A stretch of 64,000 nucleotides of DNA from Cellulomonas sp. C5510 (GTDB lineage Bacteria; Actinomycetota; Actinomycetes; Actinomycetales; Cellulomonadaceae), in assembly GCF_019797765.1 (NCBI RefSeq), contig NZ_CP081862.1:868001-932000 (forward strand), given 5' to 3'. The translations under genes were made by a program, and so were the position numbers. The notes beneath the pieces are model-generated. The model did not search any database, had not been told where the DNA came from, and saw only the letters and a list, made by a program, of their open reading frames with translations. The first letter of the stretch is position 1; the number at the start of each line of letters is the position of its first letter. Shown here piece after piece: positions 38,410-47,241 of the stretch.

Positions 38410-38811
38410 ATGTCCACCCTGCCCGAGGCCACCGGATCGTTCGGCGAGAAGCCGACCCTGACGTTCCCCGAGGGCGACGCGCCCGCCGAGCTCGAGGTCG
38501 TCGTCCTCGCTCCCGGGGACGGCGCGCTCGTCGAGGCCGGTGACGACCTCGAGGTGCACTACCTGGGCCAGACCTGGGGCGGCCACGTGTTCGACAACTC
38601 GTACGACCGCGGCTCCTCGATCTCGTTCCCGATCGGTGTCGGCGCCGTCATCGGCGGCTGGGACGAGGGCCTCGTCGGACAGCCCGTCGGCTCGCGCGTG
38701 CTGCTGTCGATCCCGCCGCACCTGGGCTACGGCGACCGCGGTGTGCCGCAGGCCGGCATCCGCGGCGGCGACACCCTGGTGTTCGTCGTCGACATCGTCG
38801 GCACCCGCTGA
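38410..38811 (+). CDS. FKBP-type peptidyl-prolyl isomerase
   Basis: 133-residue single-domain cytoplasmic prolyl isomerase. After a short leader, LEVHYLGQTWGGHVFDNSYD begins the FKBP core, followed by IGVGAVIGGWDEGLVGQPVG, SIPPHLGYGDRG and the closing strand DTLVFVVDIVG. Aromatic pocket residues (Tyr, Phe, Trp, Tyr) are retained. No signal peptide. GAGGAGACGTC precedes ATG 38410. It is divergent from the alditol oxidase gene and ends in a strong hairpin. Confidence 0.94.
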   Translation: MSTLPEATGSFGEKPTLTFPEGDAPAELEVVVLAPGDGALVEAGDDLEVHYLGQTWGGHVFDNSYDRGSSISFPIGVGAVIGGWDEGLVGQPVGSRVLLSIPPHLGYGDRGVPQAGIRGGDTLVFVVDIVGTR

Positions 38812-38827
38812 CGCCTCCGCCCGTCGT

Positions 38828-38866
38828 CGCGCCGCCGCCCGCCCGCACCCGGAGGGCGGCGGCGCG
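38828..38866 (+). terminator. Terminator hairpin after FKBP gene
   Basis: Perfect 13-bp stem, 38828-38840 with 38854-38866, and a 13-base loop, 16 bases after the stop. Confidence 0.72.
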
Positions 38867-38914
38867 GCGTCCGGACCCGCCCGGCCCCCGCTCCGCCCCG
38901 ACCAGGAGACCCCC

Positions 38915-39631
38915 ATGCCCACCCCGCACATCTCCGCCCAGCCCGGCGACTTCGCCCCGGACGTCCTCATGCCGGGCGACCCGCGGCGCGCCACCCGGAT
39001 CGCGGAGACGGTCCTGGACGACGCCCGGCTGGTGACCGAGGTGCGCGGCGTCGTCGGCTGGACGGGGACCTGGCAGGGCCGGCCGGTGTCCGTGATGGCC
39101 TCCGGGATGGGCGTGCCGTCCATCTCGATCTACGCCACCGAGCTGTTCCGGTTCTACGGCGTGCGGCGGATCATCCGCATCGGCACGGCGGGCGGCATGC
39201 AGCGGCACCTCGAGCTCGGCGACGTCGTGGTCGCCACCGCCGCGCACACCGACTCCGGCGTCAGCGCCAACCGGCTGCCGGGGCTGCACTACTCCCACGC
39301 CCCGAGCTTCGCGCTCGCGTCCGCCGCGGTCGCCGCCGCGCGCGACGTCGAGGGGGCCCGCGTCCACGCCGGGCCGGTGCTGACGTCCGACGTGTTCTAC
39401 GCGGACCGGCCGCAGCTCATGCAGCAGCTCGTCGACCACGGCACGCTCGCCGTGGAGATGGAGGCCGCCGGGCTGTACGCGGCGGCCGACCGGGAGAAGG
39501 CGGAGGCCCTGGCGCTGCTGTCCATCTCCGACTTCACGTTCCAGGCGGCCGAGCTCGACGCGGACGAGCGCGAGCGGCTGTTCCAGCACGCGGTCGGCAT
39601 CGCGCTGCGCGCGTTCGCCGCCACGGACTGA
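38915..39631 (+). CDS. deoD: Purine-nucleoside phosphorylase (DeoD type)
   Basis: 238-residue enzyme that splits purine nucleosides with phosphate to free base and ribose-1-phosphate, for salvage. MPTPHISAQPGDFAPDVLMP is the hallmark N-terminus of the hexameric DeoD class. PGDPRRA binds phosphate, IRIGTAGGMQ near residue 90 and VEMEAAGLYAAA near 180 form the nucleoside site, and SISDF supplies the catalytic Asp. AGGAGA precedes the ATG. Its stop lies seven bases from that of the convergent lipoprotein-like gene. No deoxyribose genes accompany it. Confidence 0.93.
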   Translation: MPTPHISAQPGDFAPDVLMPGDPRRATRIAETVLDDARLVTEVRGVVGWTGTWQGRPVSVMASGMGVPSISIYATELFRFYGVRRIIRIGTAGGMQRHLELGDVVVATAAHTDSGVSANRLPGLHYSHAPSFALASAAVAAARDVEGARVHAGPVLTSDVFYADRPQLMQQLVDHGTLAVEMEAAGLYAAADREKAEALALLSISDFTFQAAELDADERERLFQHAVGIALRAFAATD

Positions 39632-39638
39632 CGCGCCG

Positions 39639-40400
39639 TCAGGCCGGCTCGGCCACCAGGACGCGGGTGCCGACCGCCCGCAGCACCGCCAACGGGGACG
39701 TGACGCCGTCCAGCGGGTACCCGCACTCGTCGGACGGCCACTGCACCCGCACGGCCCTGCCGTCGGCGTCCACCAGGTAGACCTGCGGCTGCGACTGCCA
39801 CATCGCGGTGCAGGCCTGGTCCGGTCCGGCGACCCGGCTCGGGCGCGCGAGCTGCGCGAGCAGGGGACCGAGGTCGCCGGCCAGCTCGACCTCCGTGACC
39901 GTGACGGCCGCGCGGCCCGGGTCGGGGGCCTCCGGCACCGCGGGGAGGTCCCCGAGGTCGACGGCGTCGCTCTCGGGCACGGACAGGAGACCCGGCGCCG
40001 GCTCCGCGCCGCCACCGGGTGCGGTCGGTTCCACGAGCTGCACCGGTCCGTCGAGCGGGCCGCGGCAGTGCACGGCCGAGACAGGGAGGAACCCCCCGGG
40101 GACCGACCCCGCCGCGGGGGCCGGGCGGTCGTGGCCCTCCGGCGGCGTCAGGCCCAGTTCCCACAGGACGTCGGTCGCGAGGCAGTCGGGGGCGGTCGCG
40201 ACCTCCGCGGCGGGAGGTCGCGCGGTCTCCGGTCCGCAGCCTCCCCCGGCGAGCAGCGCGGGCAGCACCAGGGCGAGAGCGGTGCCGGCCCGGCGGCGGT
40301 CGCGGCGTGCGGCGGCGCGGTCGCTCGGCGAGCCGGGCTCCGCGGCGGTGCGCACGGCCCCGCGGGCGGGGACGGGGGCGGCTGGAGGCACGGGTGGCAC
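39639..40400 (-). CDS. Hypothetical exported or lipoprotein-like protein
   Basis: 253-residue protein I cannot assign to a family. GTG 40400 follows GAGGAGA. An Arg-rich stretch (AAARRDRRRAG) and a hydrophobic segment ending LLAGGGC near residue 56 look like a long signal with an imperfect lipobox. The mature part has cysteines at CLATD, HCRGP, CTAMW and DECGY that could form disulfides, and otherwise Pro/Glu-rich sequence. It follows the HEAT-like gene by 20 bases in the same direction, so they may be co-transcribed. Confidence 0.55.
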   Translation of the reverse strand: MPPVPPAAPVPARGAVRTAAEPGSPSDRAAARRDRRRAGTALALVLPALLAGGGCGPETARPPAAEVATAPDCLATDVLWELGLTPPEGHDRPAPAAGSVPGGFLPVSAVHCRGPLDGPVQLVEPTAPGGGAEPAPGLLSVPESDAVDLGDLPAVPEAPDPGRAAVTVTEVELAGDLGPLLAQLARPSRVAGPDQACTAMWQSQPQVYLVDADGRAVRVQWPSDECGYPLDGVTSPLAVLRAVGTRVLVAEPA

Positions 40401-40420
40401 GGGTCTCCTCGGACGGCTCG

Positions 40421-41143
40421 TCAGCGCAGCAGCCGGCGCAGCCGGCTCTTCTTCTCGTTCTCGCGCACGACCCACGCGACGTCCGGGTCCGCGGACGCCC
40501 GCAGGTCGGCGAAGGCGGGCAGGCCGGCCCCGGGGTCTCCCGCGACGGCCACGCTCCAGCAGTACCCGAGTGCCTGGCGCAGCGTGCGGACGTCGGGGTC
40601 ACGCCGCGCGCCGGCGGGCAGGGCGGCGAGCGCGTCGGTGGCCGTCGCGCACGCCGACAGGGTGGCGGCCGCCGTCGCCGGGTCGCGCAGCAGCCGGGGT
40701 TCGCACACGCCCGCGACCGCCGCGCGGCGCACCAGCGGGTGGGCGTCCGCGGCCCAGGCGGCGACGGTCGTCCGCAGGTCCGCGGGCCGGTCGTCGCCGA
40801 GCCGCTGCAGGGCCATCGCCGTCGCCTCGCGCACGCGCCACAGCGGGTCCGCGGCACGGTCGTGCAGCAGCGCGAGCAGCTCGCGCGCGCCGCCGTCGTC
40901 CCCGGCCGCCAGTGCCTCGACGAGCAGCCGCCCCGCGCCGACGGTGCCGCAGCAGCGCAGGTACTCGTCCGGGTCGTCCGCGAGCGCGAGCACCAGGGGG
41001 GCGGGCGCGACGTCGGCGAAGGCCCCCATCGCCTCGAGGTTCCCCCGGGGCCCCGGCAGCCCGGAGTGCTGCGTGAGGTAGCCGCGCACCTGCTCGGGCG
41101 GCAGTGCACGCAGCGCGGCGCGGTGCTCGTCGACCTTCGTCAC
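40421..41143 (-). CDS. HEAT-repeat-like protein
   Basis: 240-residue, largely helical protein. Repeated helical pairs such as PLWRVREATAMALQRLGDDR and HPLVRRAAVAGVCEPRLL resemble HEAT repeats, which act as protein-binding scaffolds. No catalytic residues are evident. The GTG at 41143 lacks a strong ribosome site. TACCGT lies just upstream and may make it leaderless. The hypothetical exported protein follows. Function unknown. Confidence 0.6.
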   Translation of the reverse strand: MTKVDEHRAALRALPPEQVRGYLTQHSGLPGPRGNLEAMGAFADVAPAPLVLALADDPDEYLRCCGTVGAGRLLVEALAAGDDGGARELLALLHDRAADPLWRVREATAMALQRLGDDRPADLRTTVAAWAADAHPLVRRAAVAGVCEPRLLRDPATAAATLSACATATDALAALPAGARRDPDVRTLRQALGYCWSVAVAGDPGAGLPAFADLRASADPDVAWVVRENEKKSRLRRLLR

Positions 41144-41229
41144 ACCAGGTCACGGTACGCGGACGCCGCAGCGCCCGGGGCCGTTCCCGACCCCCGGACG
41201 CCGCGGCGTCGTGGTGCTGCCGCCTGCGG

Positions 41230-41898
41230 TCAGGCGTCCAGCGGCCGCGGGCAGGACACGCCGGTCCCACCGAGCCCGCAGTACCCGTTCGGGTTCTTGT
41301 CGAGGTACTGCTGGTGGTAGTCCTCGGCGTAGTAGTACGGCCCGGCCTCGGCCGCGGGACGCACCTCCGTGGTGATCTCGCCGTACCCGGCGCGGGTCAG
41401 CCGCTCCTGGTAGGCCGCGAGCGTCTCGCGTGCGGCGACCTCCTGCTCCGGCGTGGTCGGGTAGACCGTCGACCGGTACTGCGTGCCGCGGTCGTTGCCC
41501 TGCCGGAACCCCTGCGTCGGGTCGTGCGACTCCCAGAACGTGCGCAGCACGTCCGCGTCCGACACCACCGACGTGTCGTAGGCGACCTGCACGACCTCGG
41601 CGTGCCCGGTCAGCCCGGTGCACACCTCCTCGTACGTCGGGTACGGCGTGTAGCCGCCCTGGTAGCCGACCGACGTGGCGACGACGCCGGGCAGCTGCCA
41701 GAAGACGCGCTCCGCGCCCCAGAAGCAGCCCAGCCCCAGCGTGATCGTGCGGGTGCCCTCCGGCCACGGCCCGCGCAGGGGCGTGCCGAGCACGGTGTGC
41801 GTGGCGGGCACGGTGTAGGCGTAGTCCTCGCGGCCGCGCAGGGCGCGCTCCGGCGTGACCATCGTGGCGGCGAGAGCAGATCCGAACAGCCAGCTCAT
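41230..41898 (-). CDS. msrA: Peptide-methionine (S)-S-oxide reductase MsrA
   Basis: 222-residue repair enzyme that reduces methionine S-sulfoxide in proteins. The catalytic Cys 58 lies in [34 protein letters not shown] and [20 protein letters not shown] are family-typical, as is [20 protein letters not shown], whose Cys is a resolving candidate, with another at [15 protein letters not shown] precedes ATG 41898. It is divergent from metB, so two methionine-related genes share one 86-bp promoter region. Confidence 0.95.
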   Translation of the reverse strand: MSWLFGSALAATMVTPERALRGREDYAYTVPATHTVLGTPLRGPWPEGTRTITLGLGCFWGAERVFWQLPGVVATSVGYQGGYTPYPTYEEVCTGLTGHAEVVQVAYDTSVVSDADVLRTFWESHDPTQGFRQGNDRGTQYRSTVYPTTPEQEVAARETLAAYQERLTRAGYGEITTEVRPAAEAGPYYYAEDYHQQYLDKNPNGYCGLGGTGVSCPRPLDA

Positions 41899-41972
41899 GG
41901 TGACTCCCTTCCTCGGGTCCGACGCTCTCAACCGGGCCGCGCGCCCGCGTGTTCCCCGGCCTCCCGAGCGCC

Positions 41973-41978
41973 TAGCCT
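41973..41978 (+). promoter_or_regulatory. -10 box of leaderless metB
   Basis: TAGCCT ends six bases before the GTG at 41985, the spacing expected if transcription begins at the start codon. No ribosome-binding sequence is present. Confidence 0.6.
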
Positions 41979-41984
41979 GACCCT

Positions 41985-43238
41985 GTGACTGACGAGACGC
42001 ACCCCACGCTGCCCGGATCCGGCGACCTCGCCGCGCACACCGACGACGGCGACTGGTCCGGGGCCGGCTTCGCGACGCGGGCCATCCACGCCGGGCAGGA
42101 GCCGGACGGCGCGACGGGAGCGGTGGTGACGCCGATCTACCAGGTCTCGACCTACAAGCAGGACGGGGTCGGCGGGCTGCGCGGCGGGTACGAGTACTCC
42201 CGCTCGGGCAACCCGACGCGCGCGGCGCTCGAGGAGGCGCTCCGGGCGGCCGAGGGCGGCGGCGCGGGCTTCGCGTTCGCGTCCGGGCTCGCGGCGGAGG
42301 ACACGCTGCTGCGCGCGGTGCTGCGGCCCGGCGACCACGTCGTGGTCCCGGACGACGCGTACGGCGGCACGTACCGCCTCATCGCGCGTGTGTTCGGCCC
42401 GTGGGGCGTCGAGCACACGCCGGTGGGCCTGTCCGACCCGGACGCCGTGCTGGCCGCGATCCGGCCGGGGCAGACGAAGCTGGTGTGGGTGGAGACGCCG
42501 ACCAACCCGCTGCTCGGCGTCTCCGACATCGCGGCGCTCGCGGCCCACGCGCGGGCGGCCGGCGCGGTGCTCGTCGTCGACAACACCTTCGCGACCCCGT
42601 ACCTGCAGCAGCCGATCGCGCTCGGGGCGGACGTCGTCGTGCACTCCACCACCAAGTACATCGGCGGCCACTCCGACGTCGTCGGCGGGGCGCTGGTCGT
42701 CGCCGACGGGGCGCAGCTGCCGGTGGGCCTCGAGGGGCCGACCGGCACGACGGCGCTGGCCGACGCTGTGGCGTTCCACCAGAACGCGTCCGGCGCGGTC
42801 GCGGGTCCGTTCGACGCGTGGCTGACGCTGCGCGGCCTCAAGACGCTCGCGGTGCGGATGGACCGGCACTGCGCGAACGCCGCCGCGGTGGCGCGGTTCC
42901 TCTCCGGCCGCGACGACGTCGGCGACGTGCTGTACCCGGGCCTGGACTCGCACCCCGACCACGCCGTCGCCGCGCGCCAGATGTCCGGCTTCGGCGGCAT
43001 GGTGTCGTTCCGCGCCGGCAGCGCCGAGCGCGCCGCCCAGGTCTGCGCCCGCACCCGCGTGTTCACGCTCGCGGAGTCGCTGGGCGGCGTCGAGTCGCTC
43101 ATCGAGCTGCCGGCCCGCATGACGCACGGCTCCGTCGTCGGCACCGACCTGGAGGTCCCCGACGACCTCGTCCGGCTGTCCGTCGGCATCGAGGACGAGG
43201 CCGACCTGCTCGCCGACCTCGCGCAGGCGCTCGCGTGA
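41985..43238 (+). CDS. metB: Cystathionine gamma-synthase / gamma-lyase
   Basis: 417-residue PLP enzyme of the Cys/Met metabolism family. [13 protein letters not shown] opens it, [20 protein letters not shown] follows, and [13 protein letters not shown] leads to the PLP lysine K224 in [19 protein letters not shown] near the end is a family signature. With Cbs it completes transsulfuration. Sequence alone does not separate synthase (O-succinylhomoserine) from lyase activity. The transcript appears leaderless. The stop overlaps the next gene's GTG by four bases. Confidence 0.9.
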   Translation: MTDETHPTLPGSGDLAAHTDDGDWSGAGFATRAIHAGQEPDGATGAVVTPIYQVSTYKQDGVGGLRGGYEYSRSGNPTRAALEEALRAAEGGGAGFAFASGLAAEDTLLRAVLRPGDHVVVPDDAYGGTYRLIARVFGPWGVEHTPVGLSDPDAVLAAIRPGQTKLVWVETPTNPLLGVSDIAALAAHARAAGAVLVVDNTFATPYLQQPIALGADVVVHSTTKYIGGHSDVVGGALVVADGAQLPVGLEGPTGTTALADAVAFHQNASGAVAGPFDAWLTLRGLKTLAVRMDRHCANAAAVARFLSGRDDVGDVLYPGLDSHPDHAVAARQMSGFGGMVSFRAGSAERAAQVCARTRVFTLAESLGGVESLIELPARMTHGSVVGTDLEVPDDLVRLSVGIEDEADLLADLAQALA

Positions 43239-44503
43239 GCGCGCCGGGCCTGCCCGGGCGGGGCTGGCGCAGCCGGGCGCGGAGCCGCCGGGCCGTCGCC
43301 GCCGAGCCGGCGCCGGTGCTCCACGAGGGCGACCTGACGTCCGGCGCGACGCCCCGCGGCTGGAGCGCCGAGCAGTCGGTGACGCCGTCCGTGCGCGCCG
43401 CCGCCGCGTGGTCGTGGCGGTTCCTGCTCATCGTGGCTGCGGCGGCCGCCGCGCTGTGGCTCGTCGGGTACTTCCAGATGATCGTCGTGGCCGTCGCCGT
43501 CGCGCTGCTGCTGACCGTGCTGCTCACGCCGGTGGCCCGGTGGCTGCGGCGGGCGGCCCGCTTCCCGCGCGCCCTGGCCTCGATCACCTCCGTGCTGCTC
43601 CTGCTCGCCGCCGTCACCGGGCTCGTCGTCATCGCCGGGCGCTCCATCGCGGCAGGGTTCGGCGACCTGTCCGACCAGGCGTCCCAGGGCATCGACGAGG
43701 CCCTCACGTGGCTGTCGGACGGGCCGCTCGGCATCGACACCGTCCAGCTCGACCAGCTGGTGCAGCAGGGGCGGGAGCAGCTCAGCGCCAACGCCGACGC
43801 CCTGCTGTCCGGCGCGCTGTCGGTGACCACGACCGTCGGGCACGTCGCCGCCGGCACGCTGATCGCGCTGTTCTGCACGTTCTTCTTCCTGCTCGACGGC
43901 CGCACCATCTGGTCCTGGGTGGTCGGGCTGCTGCCGTCGTCCGTGCGGGAGCGGGTGCACCAGGCCGGCCGCCGCGGCATCGTCACGCTGTCCGGCTACA
44001 CCCGCACGCAGATCCTCGTCGCCCTGGTCGACGCCACCGGGATCGGCCTCGGCGCCGCGATCCTCGGGGTGCCGCTCGCCCTGCCGCTGGCCACGCTGGT
44101 GTTCGTCGGCTCGTTCATCCCGATCGTCGGCGCGATCGCCACCGGCGCCGTCGCGGTGCTGGTCGCCCTCGTCGCGAAGGGCTGGGTCGTCGCGCTGATC
44201 ATGCTGGGCGTGGTGCTCGCGGTGCAGCAGATCGAGGGGCACGTGCTCCAGCCGTTCCTCATGGGCCACGCGGTGTCGCTGCACCCCGTCGCGGTGCTGC
44301 TGGTCGTGACCGCCGGGTCGATGGCGGCCGGCATCGTCGGCGCCCTGTTCGCCGTGCCGATCGCCGCCGTGCTGAACACCGTCGTGCTGTACCTGCACGG
44401 GCACGACAAGTTCCCGCAGCTCGGCACGGACGACCACCCCGACCTGCGACCACCGGGTCTGTTCTCGCAGCGCGGGGCAGGCGGGGCGGACTCCCGTGGC
44501 TGA
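43235..44503 (+). CDS. AI-2E family transporter (PerM/YdiK type)
   Basis: 422-residue membrane protein with about eight helices after a 65-residue cytoplasmic head. The family pattern is clear: paired helices at 70-115, a long soluble middle region (FGDLSDQASQGIDEALTWLS), then YTRTQILVALVDATGIGLGA and LVFVGSFIPIVGAIATGAVA, ending with QQIEGHVLQPFLMGHAVSLH. Members export small molecules or ions, and evidence for autoinducer-2 export is limited to a few. It is coupled to metB (four-base overlap) and to ilvA (eight-base overlap), so a role in amino-acid export is conceivable. Confidence 0.88.
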   Translation: MSAPGLPGRGWRSRARSRRAVAAEPAPVLHEGDLTSGATPRGWSAEQSVTPSVRAAAAWSWRFLLIVAAAAAALWLVGYFQMIVVAVAVALLLTVLLTPVARWLRRAARFPRALASITSVLLLLAAVTGLVVIAGRSIAAGFGDLSDQASQGIDEALTWLSDGPLGIDTVQLDQLVQQGREQLSANADALLSGALSVTTTVGHVAAGTLIALFCTFFFLLDGRTIWSWVVGLLPSSVRERVHQAGRRGIVTLSGYTRTQILVALVDATGIGLGAAILGVPLALPLATLVFVGSFIPIVGAIATGAVAVLVALVAKGWVVALIMLGVVLAVQQIEGHVLQPFLMGHAVSLHPVAVLLVVTAGSMAAGIVGALFAVPIAAVLNTVVLYLHGHDKFPQLGTDDHPDLRPPGLFSQRGAGGADSRG

Positions 44504-45719
44504 GCGGACCGAGGTGAGCTTCCTGGAGGACGCCCGGGTCGCCGCCCGCCTGCTGGACGGGGTGGCGACACGGACGCCGGTGGAGACGTCCCGGGCGCTG
44601 TCGCAGGTCGCGGGCGTCCCGGTGCACCTCAAGTGCGAGAACCTGCAGCGGGCCGGGTCCTTCAAGATCCGCGGCGCGTACGTGCGCATGTCCCGGCTGT
44701 CCCCCGAGGAGAAGGCGCGGGGTGTCGTCGCGGCGAGCGCCGGCAACCACGCGCAGGGGGTCGCGCTCGCCGCGCAGCTGCTCGGGATCGACGCCGTCGT
44801 GTACATGCCGGTCGACGCCGCCCTGCCGAAGATCGCGGCGACCAAGGAGTACGGCGCCGAGGTGCGCCCGCACGGCCGCAGCGTCGACGAGGCGCTGGTC
44901 GCCGCCCGGGCGGAGGCCGACCGGACCGGGCGGGTGCTCATCCACCCGTTCGACCACGCCGACATCGTGGCCGGGCAGGGGACGCTGGCGCTCGAGGTCC
45001 TCGAGCAGGTGCCGGACGTCCGGACGATCGTCGTGCCGCTCGGCGGCGGCGGGCTGGCGGCGGGCATCCAGGCGGTCGTCGCCGAGGCGGCGCCCCACGT
45101 CCGGGTGATCGGCGTCCAGGCGGCCCGTGCCGCGGCGTACCCGGCGTCCCTCGTCGCGGGGGAGCCGGTGCCGGCACCGGAGCTGCACACCATGGCGGAC
45201 GGGATCGCGGTGGGCACGCCCGGGCGGGTGCCGTTCGACGTGCTGCGGCGCCACGCCTGCGAGGTGCGCACCGTCTCCGAGGAGGACCTGTCCCGCGCGC
45301 TGCTGCTCGTCGCGGAGCGGGCGAAGCTGCTCGTCGAGCCCTCCGGGGCCGCCGGGGTCGCCGCCGTCATGGCCGCCGGGGCCGGGGACCTCGAGGGGCC
45401 CGTGGTGGTCGTGCTGTCCGGGGGGAACATCGACCCGCTCGTGCTGCTCCGCGTCGTCCGCCACGGGCTCGCCGTCTCCGGCCGGTACCTGCAGCTGCGG
45501 GTGCGCGTCCACGACACCCCGGGCGCGCTCGCGGGTCTGCTGCGCGAGCTCGCGTCCGCCGGCGGCAACGTCATGCACGTGTCGCACGTCCGCACCGGGG
45601 TGGACCTGGAGATCGACGAGGTCGAGATCGAGGTCCAGGTGGAGACCAAGGGCCCCGAGCACTGCGCGCGCCTCCTGCAGAGCCTCCGCGACGCCGGCTT
45701 CCGCCTGTCCGAGCACTGA
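44496..45719 (+). CDS. ilvA: Threonine ammonia-lyase with C-terminal ACT domain
   Basis: 407-residue PLP enzyme converting threonine to 2-oxobutanoate, the first step to isoleucine, or serine to pyruvate. The lysine is K57 in RAGSFKIRGAY. SAGNHAQGVALAAQ follows, and the PLP phosphate loop is PLGGGGLAAG near residue 185. Residues 330-407 form one ACT domain (LRVRVHDTPGALAGLLRELA), which would allow allosteric control. A single ACT and ~400 residues fit the shorter biosynthetic/catabolic class. GTG 44496 overlaps the transporter gene by eight bases. Confidence 0.92.
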   Translation: MAERTEVSFLEDARVAARLLDGVATRTPVETSRALSQVAGVPVHLKCENLQRAGSFKIRGAYVRMSRLSPEEKARGVVAASAGNHAQGVALAAQLLGIDAVVYMPVDAALPKIAATKEYGAEVRPHGRSVDEALVAARAEADRTGRVLIHPFDHADIVAGQGTLALEVLEQVPDVRTIVVPLGGGGLAAGIQAVVAEAAPHVRVIGVQAARAAAYPASLVAGEPVPAPELHTMADGIAVGTPGRVPFDVLRRHACEVRTVSEEDLSRALLLVAERAKLLVEPSGAAGVAAVMAAGAGDLEGPVVVVLSGGNIDPLVLLRVVRHGLAVSGRYLQLRVRVHDTPGALAGLLRELASAGGNVMHVSHVRTGVDLEIDEVEIEVQVETKGPEHCARLLQSLRDAGFRLSEH

Positions 45720-45735
45720 CCCCGCCCCCCATCGC

Positions 45736-45838
45736 GCGAGTTCGGCACTCCCGGTGCGAGTTCGGCACCGAGGACTGCCGAACTCGCCTGGATGTGCCGA
45801 CCTCGCCGCGCTCTCTCGGCCCGGCGTGCCGACCGCGC
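45736..45838. repeat. Two-forward/two-reverse repeat array B (GCGAGTTCGGCA word)
   Basis: GCGAGTTCGGCA at 45736 and 45756, then reverse copies at 45776-45787 and 45795-45806, the last with GCGAGGTCGGCA spelling. A fifth, one-mismatch reverse copy is at 45827-45838. Spacing is 19-20 bases, nearly the same plan as array A after eno. It begins 16 bases after the ilvA stop. Confidence 0.85.
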
Positions 45839-45866
45839 GGGTCCGGCGCGGGCGGGCGGGGATGCA

Positions 45867-45903
45867 GCGAGGGCCCCGTCCGGCGTGCGGACGGGGCCCT
45901 CGC
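45867..45903. terminator. Bidirectional terminator between ilvA and greA
   Basis: Perfect 16-bp stem (45867-45882 with 45888-45903) and a GCGTG loop, 13 bases beyond the greA stop. Confidence 0.85.
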
Positions 45904-45916
45904 GGTGTCGAGCGGG

Positions 45917-46405
45917 TCAGCCCTCGAAGGGCTTCGCGGCCTTGATCTCGACGGGGATCTCGCGGCCGTTCGGCGCGGTGTAGGCCACCGTGTCGCCGAC
46001 CTGGCGGCCGTTGATGGAGGCGCCGAGCGGCGACGTGGGGGAGAAGACCTCGATGTCGGCGCTGCCGGCGATCTCGCGGGAGCCCAGGAGGAACGTCATC
46101 TCGTCTCCCGCCACCACGGCGGTCACGACCATGCCCGGCTCCACGACGCCGTCGTCCGGCGGGGTGCCGATCTGCACGTTGCGCAGCTTCTCCTTGAGCT
46201 CGCGGATGCGGGCCTCCTGCTTGGCCTGCTCCTCGCGCGCCGCGTGGTAGCCCCCGTTCTCCTTGAGGTCGCCCTCGTCACGCGCGGCGGCGATGCGCTC
46301 GGTGACCTCGGCGCGTCCGGGGCCCTCGAGGTGCTCGAGCTCCGCCTTGAGGCGGTCGTAGGCCTCCTGCGTCAGCCAGGTGGCGGCCTGCGTCGTGTCG
46401 GTCAC
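45917..46405 (-). CDS. greA: Transcription elongation factor GreA
   Basis: 162-residue factor that enters the RNA polymerase secondary channel and stimulates cleavage of backtracked RNA. The N-terminal coiled coil begins TWLTQEAYDRLKAELEHLEG and carries the tip acids in AAARDEGDLKENGGYHAARE (Asp, Glu). The C-terminal FKBP-like domain has TFLLGSREIAG and SPTSPLGASINGRQVGD. GGAAGGAG precedes GTG 46405 by about seven bases. In M. tuberculosis greA also lies near mca. Its leader may be unusually long (see the dyad at 46568). Confidence 0.96.
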   Translation of the reverse strand: MTDTTQAATWLTQEAYDRLKAELEHLEGPGRAEVTERIAAARDEGDLKENGGYHAAREEQAKQEARIRELKEKLRNVQIGTPPDDGVVEPGMVVTAVVAGDEMTFLLGSREIAGSADIEVFSPTSPLGASINGRQVGDTVAYTAPNGREIPVEIKAAKPFEG

Positions 46406-46567
46406 GTCCACTCCTTCCCTGCGTGTCGCGCCCCGGCGGGGCGGGTGCACTCTGCGTCGTCCCCGGTCAGGCGTGCGCGGACCCGCGAGGTGCGTGAACG
46501 GGTGTGCCGCCGTCTCGTGGTCGCGTCGACCTGCGGCGACGTCGGGCGACGTCGGTCCGGGGGCGGC

Positions 46568-46587
46568 GTATGAATCGGCAATCATAC
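46568..46587 (-). promoter_or_regulatory. Dyad with extended -10, candidate greA promoter
   Basis: GTATGA (46568-46573) and TCATAC (46582-46587) face each other over eight bases in the only A/T-rich patch of the gap. On the reverse strand this reads TTGGTATGAT, a TGN-extended -10 pointing at greA about 170 bases away. Confidence 0.4.
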
Positions 46588-46620
46588 CAACGCCGGGCTC
46601 CCGGCGCGTGCGGGTCCGCA

Positions 46621-46710
46621 CGGTGTCCGGCGTCGTGCCGCGCGGTGCCCGACCGGTGCCCGACCGGTGCCCGACCGGTGTCCGGCGTCGTGCCGCCCGG
46701 TGCCCGCCCG
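46621..46710. repeat. Compound direct repeats between DUF4307 gene and greA
   Basis: A 21-base block (CGGTGTCCGGCGTCGTGCCGC) occurs at 46621-46641 and again, identical, at 46676-46696. Between them CGGTGCCCGAC is repeated three times in tandem (46643, 46654, 46665). The rest of this 308-bp gap (46406-46713) shows only the dyad at 46568. Confidence 0.75.
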
Positions 46711-46713
46711 GCG

Positions 46714-47124
46714 TCAGGCGGGCTCGCAGGACTCCACGACGGCGGACACGGCCTGCTCGGCGGTGGGGATCGTCGTCGTGACGCGCTGGGTGCGCGTCCC
46801 AGCCGGCCCGACCTCGACGGTCCGGACGCCGACCTCGGCGTACCGCTCGGACAGTGCCTGCACCTGGCACACCGCGGTCGTGCCGGGGGCCTTCGTGACG
46901 TCGAACGTCAGCTCGGTCGCGGTGGGTCCGTCGACGCGGAACCCGACCTCGTCCCAGCGCACCGGCGTCCTCGCCTGCCCGACGCCGAGCCAGACCACGA
47001 GCGCGACGCCGACGACCGCGAGCACCGCCACGGCGGCCCGCGTCGCCCGGCGTCCCCGGGGCGTCGGCGGGCGTCCGTAGCGGCCCTCCGGGGGTACCGG
47101 CGTCGCGGCGGCGTCTGCGGTCAC
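46714..47124 (-). CDS. DUF4307 membrane protein
   Basis: 136-residue protein with one membrane helix (ATRAAVAVLAVVGVALVVWL, about residues 28-48) and an extracytoplasmic domain of about 85 residues. VRWDEVGFRVDGPT, TCQVQ-like AVCQVQALSERYAEVG and the closing VVESCEPA match DUF4307, an actinobacterial family of unknown role. Two Cys could form a disulfide. AGGAGGAG precedes GTG 47124. It is divergent from mca, a placement I recall from other actinomycetes. Confidence 0.85.
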   Translation of the reverse strand: MTADAAATPVPPEGRYGRPPTPRGRRATRAAVAVLAVVGVALVVWLGVGQARTPVRWDEVGFRVDGPTATELTFDVTKAPGTTAVCQVQALSERYAEVGVRTVEVGPAGTRTQRVTTTIPTAEQAVSAVVESCEPA

Positions 47125-47241
47125 GCGCTCCTCCTGCTGGTCCGCCGGGCGCCGGGGTGCGCCGGTGTCGGTGGGGTGAGAGATCATTGTCTCCCGCCCG
47201 CCGGGCTCCGGCGGACGCCGAGGGAAGGACCACGAGCGAAC

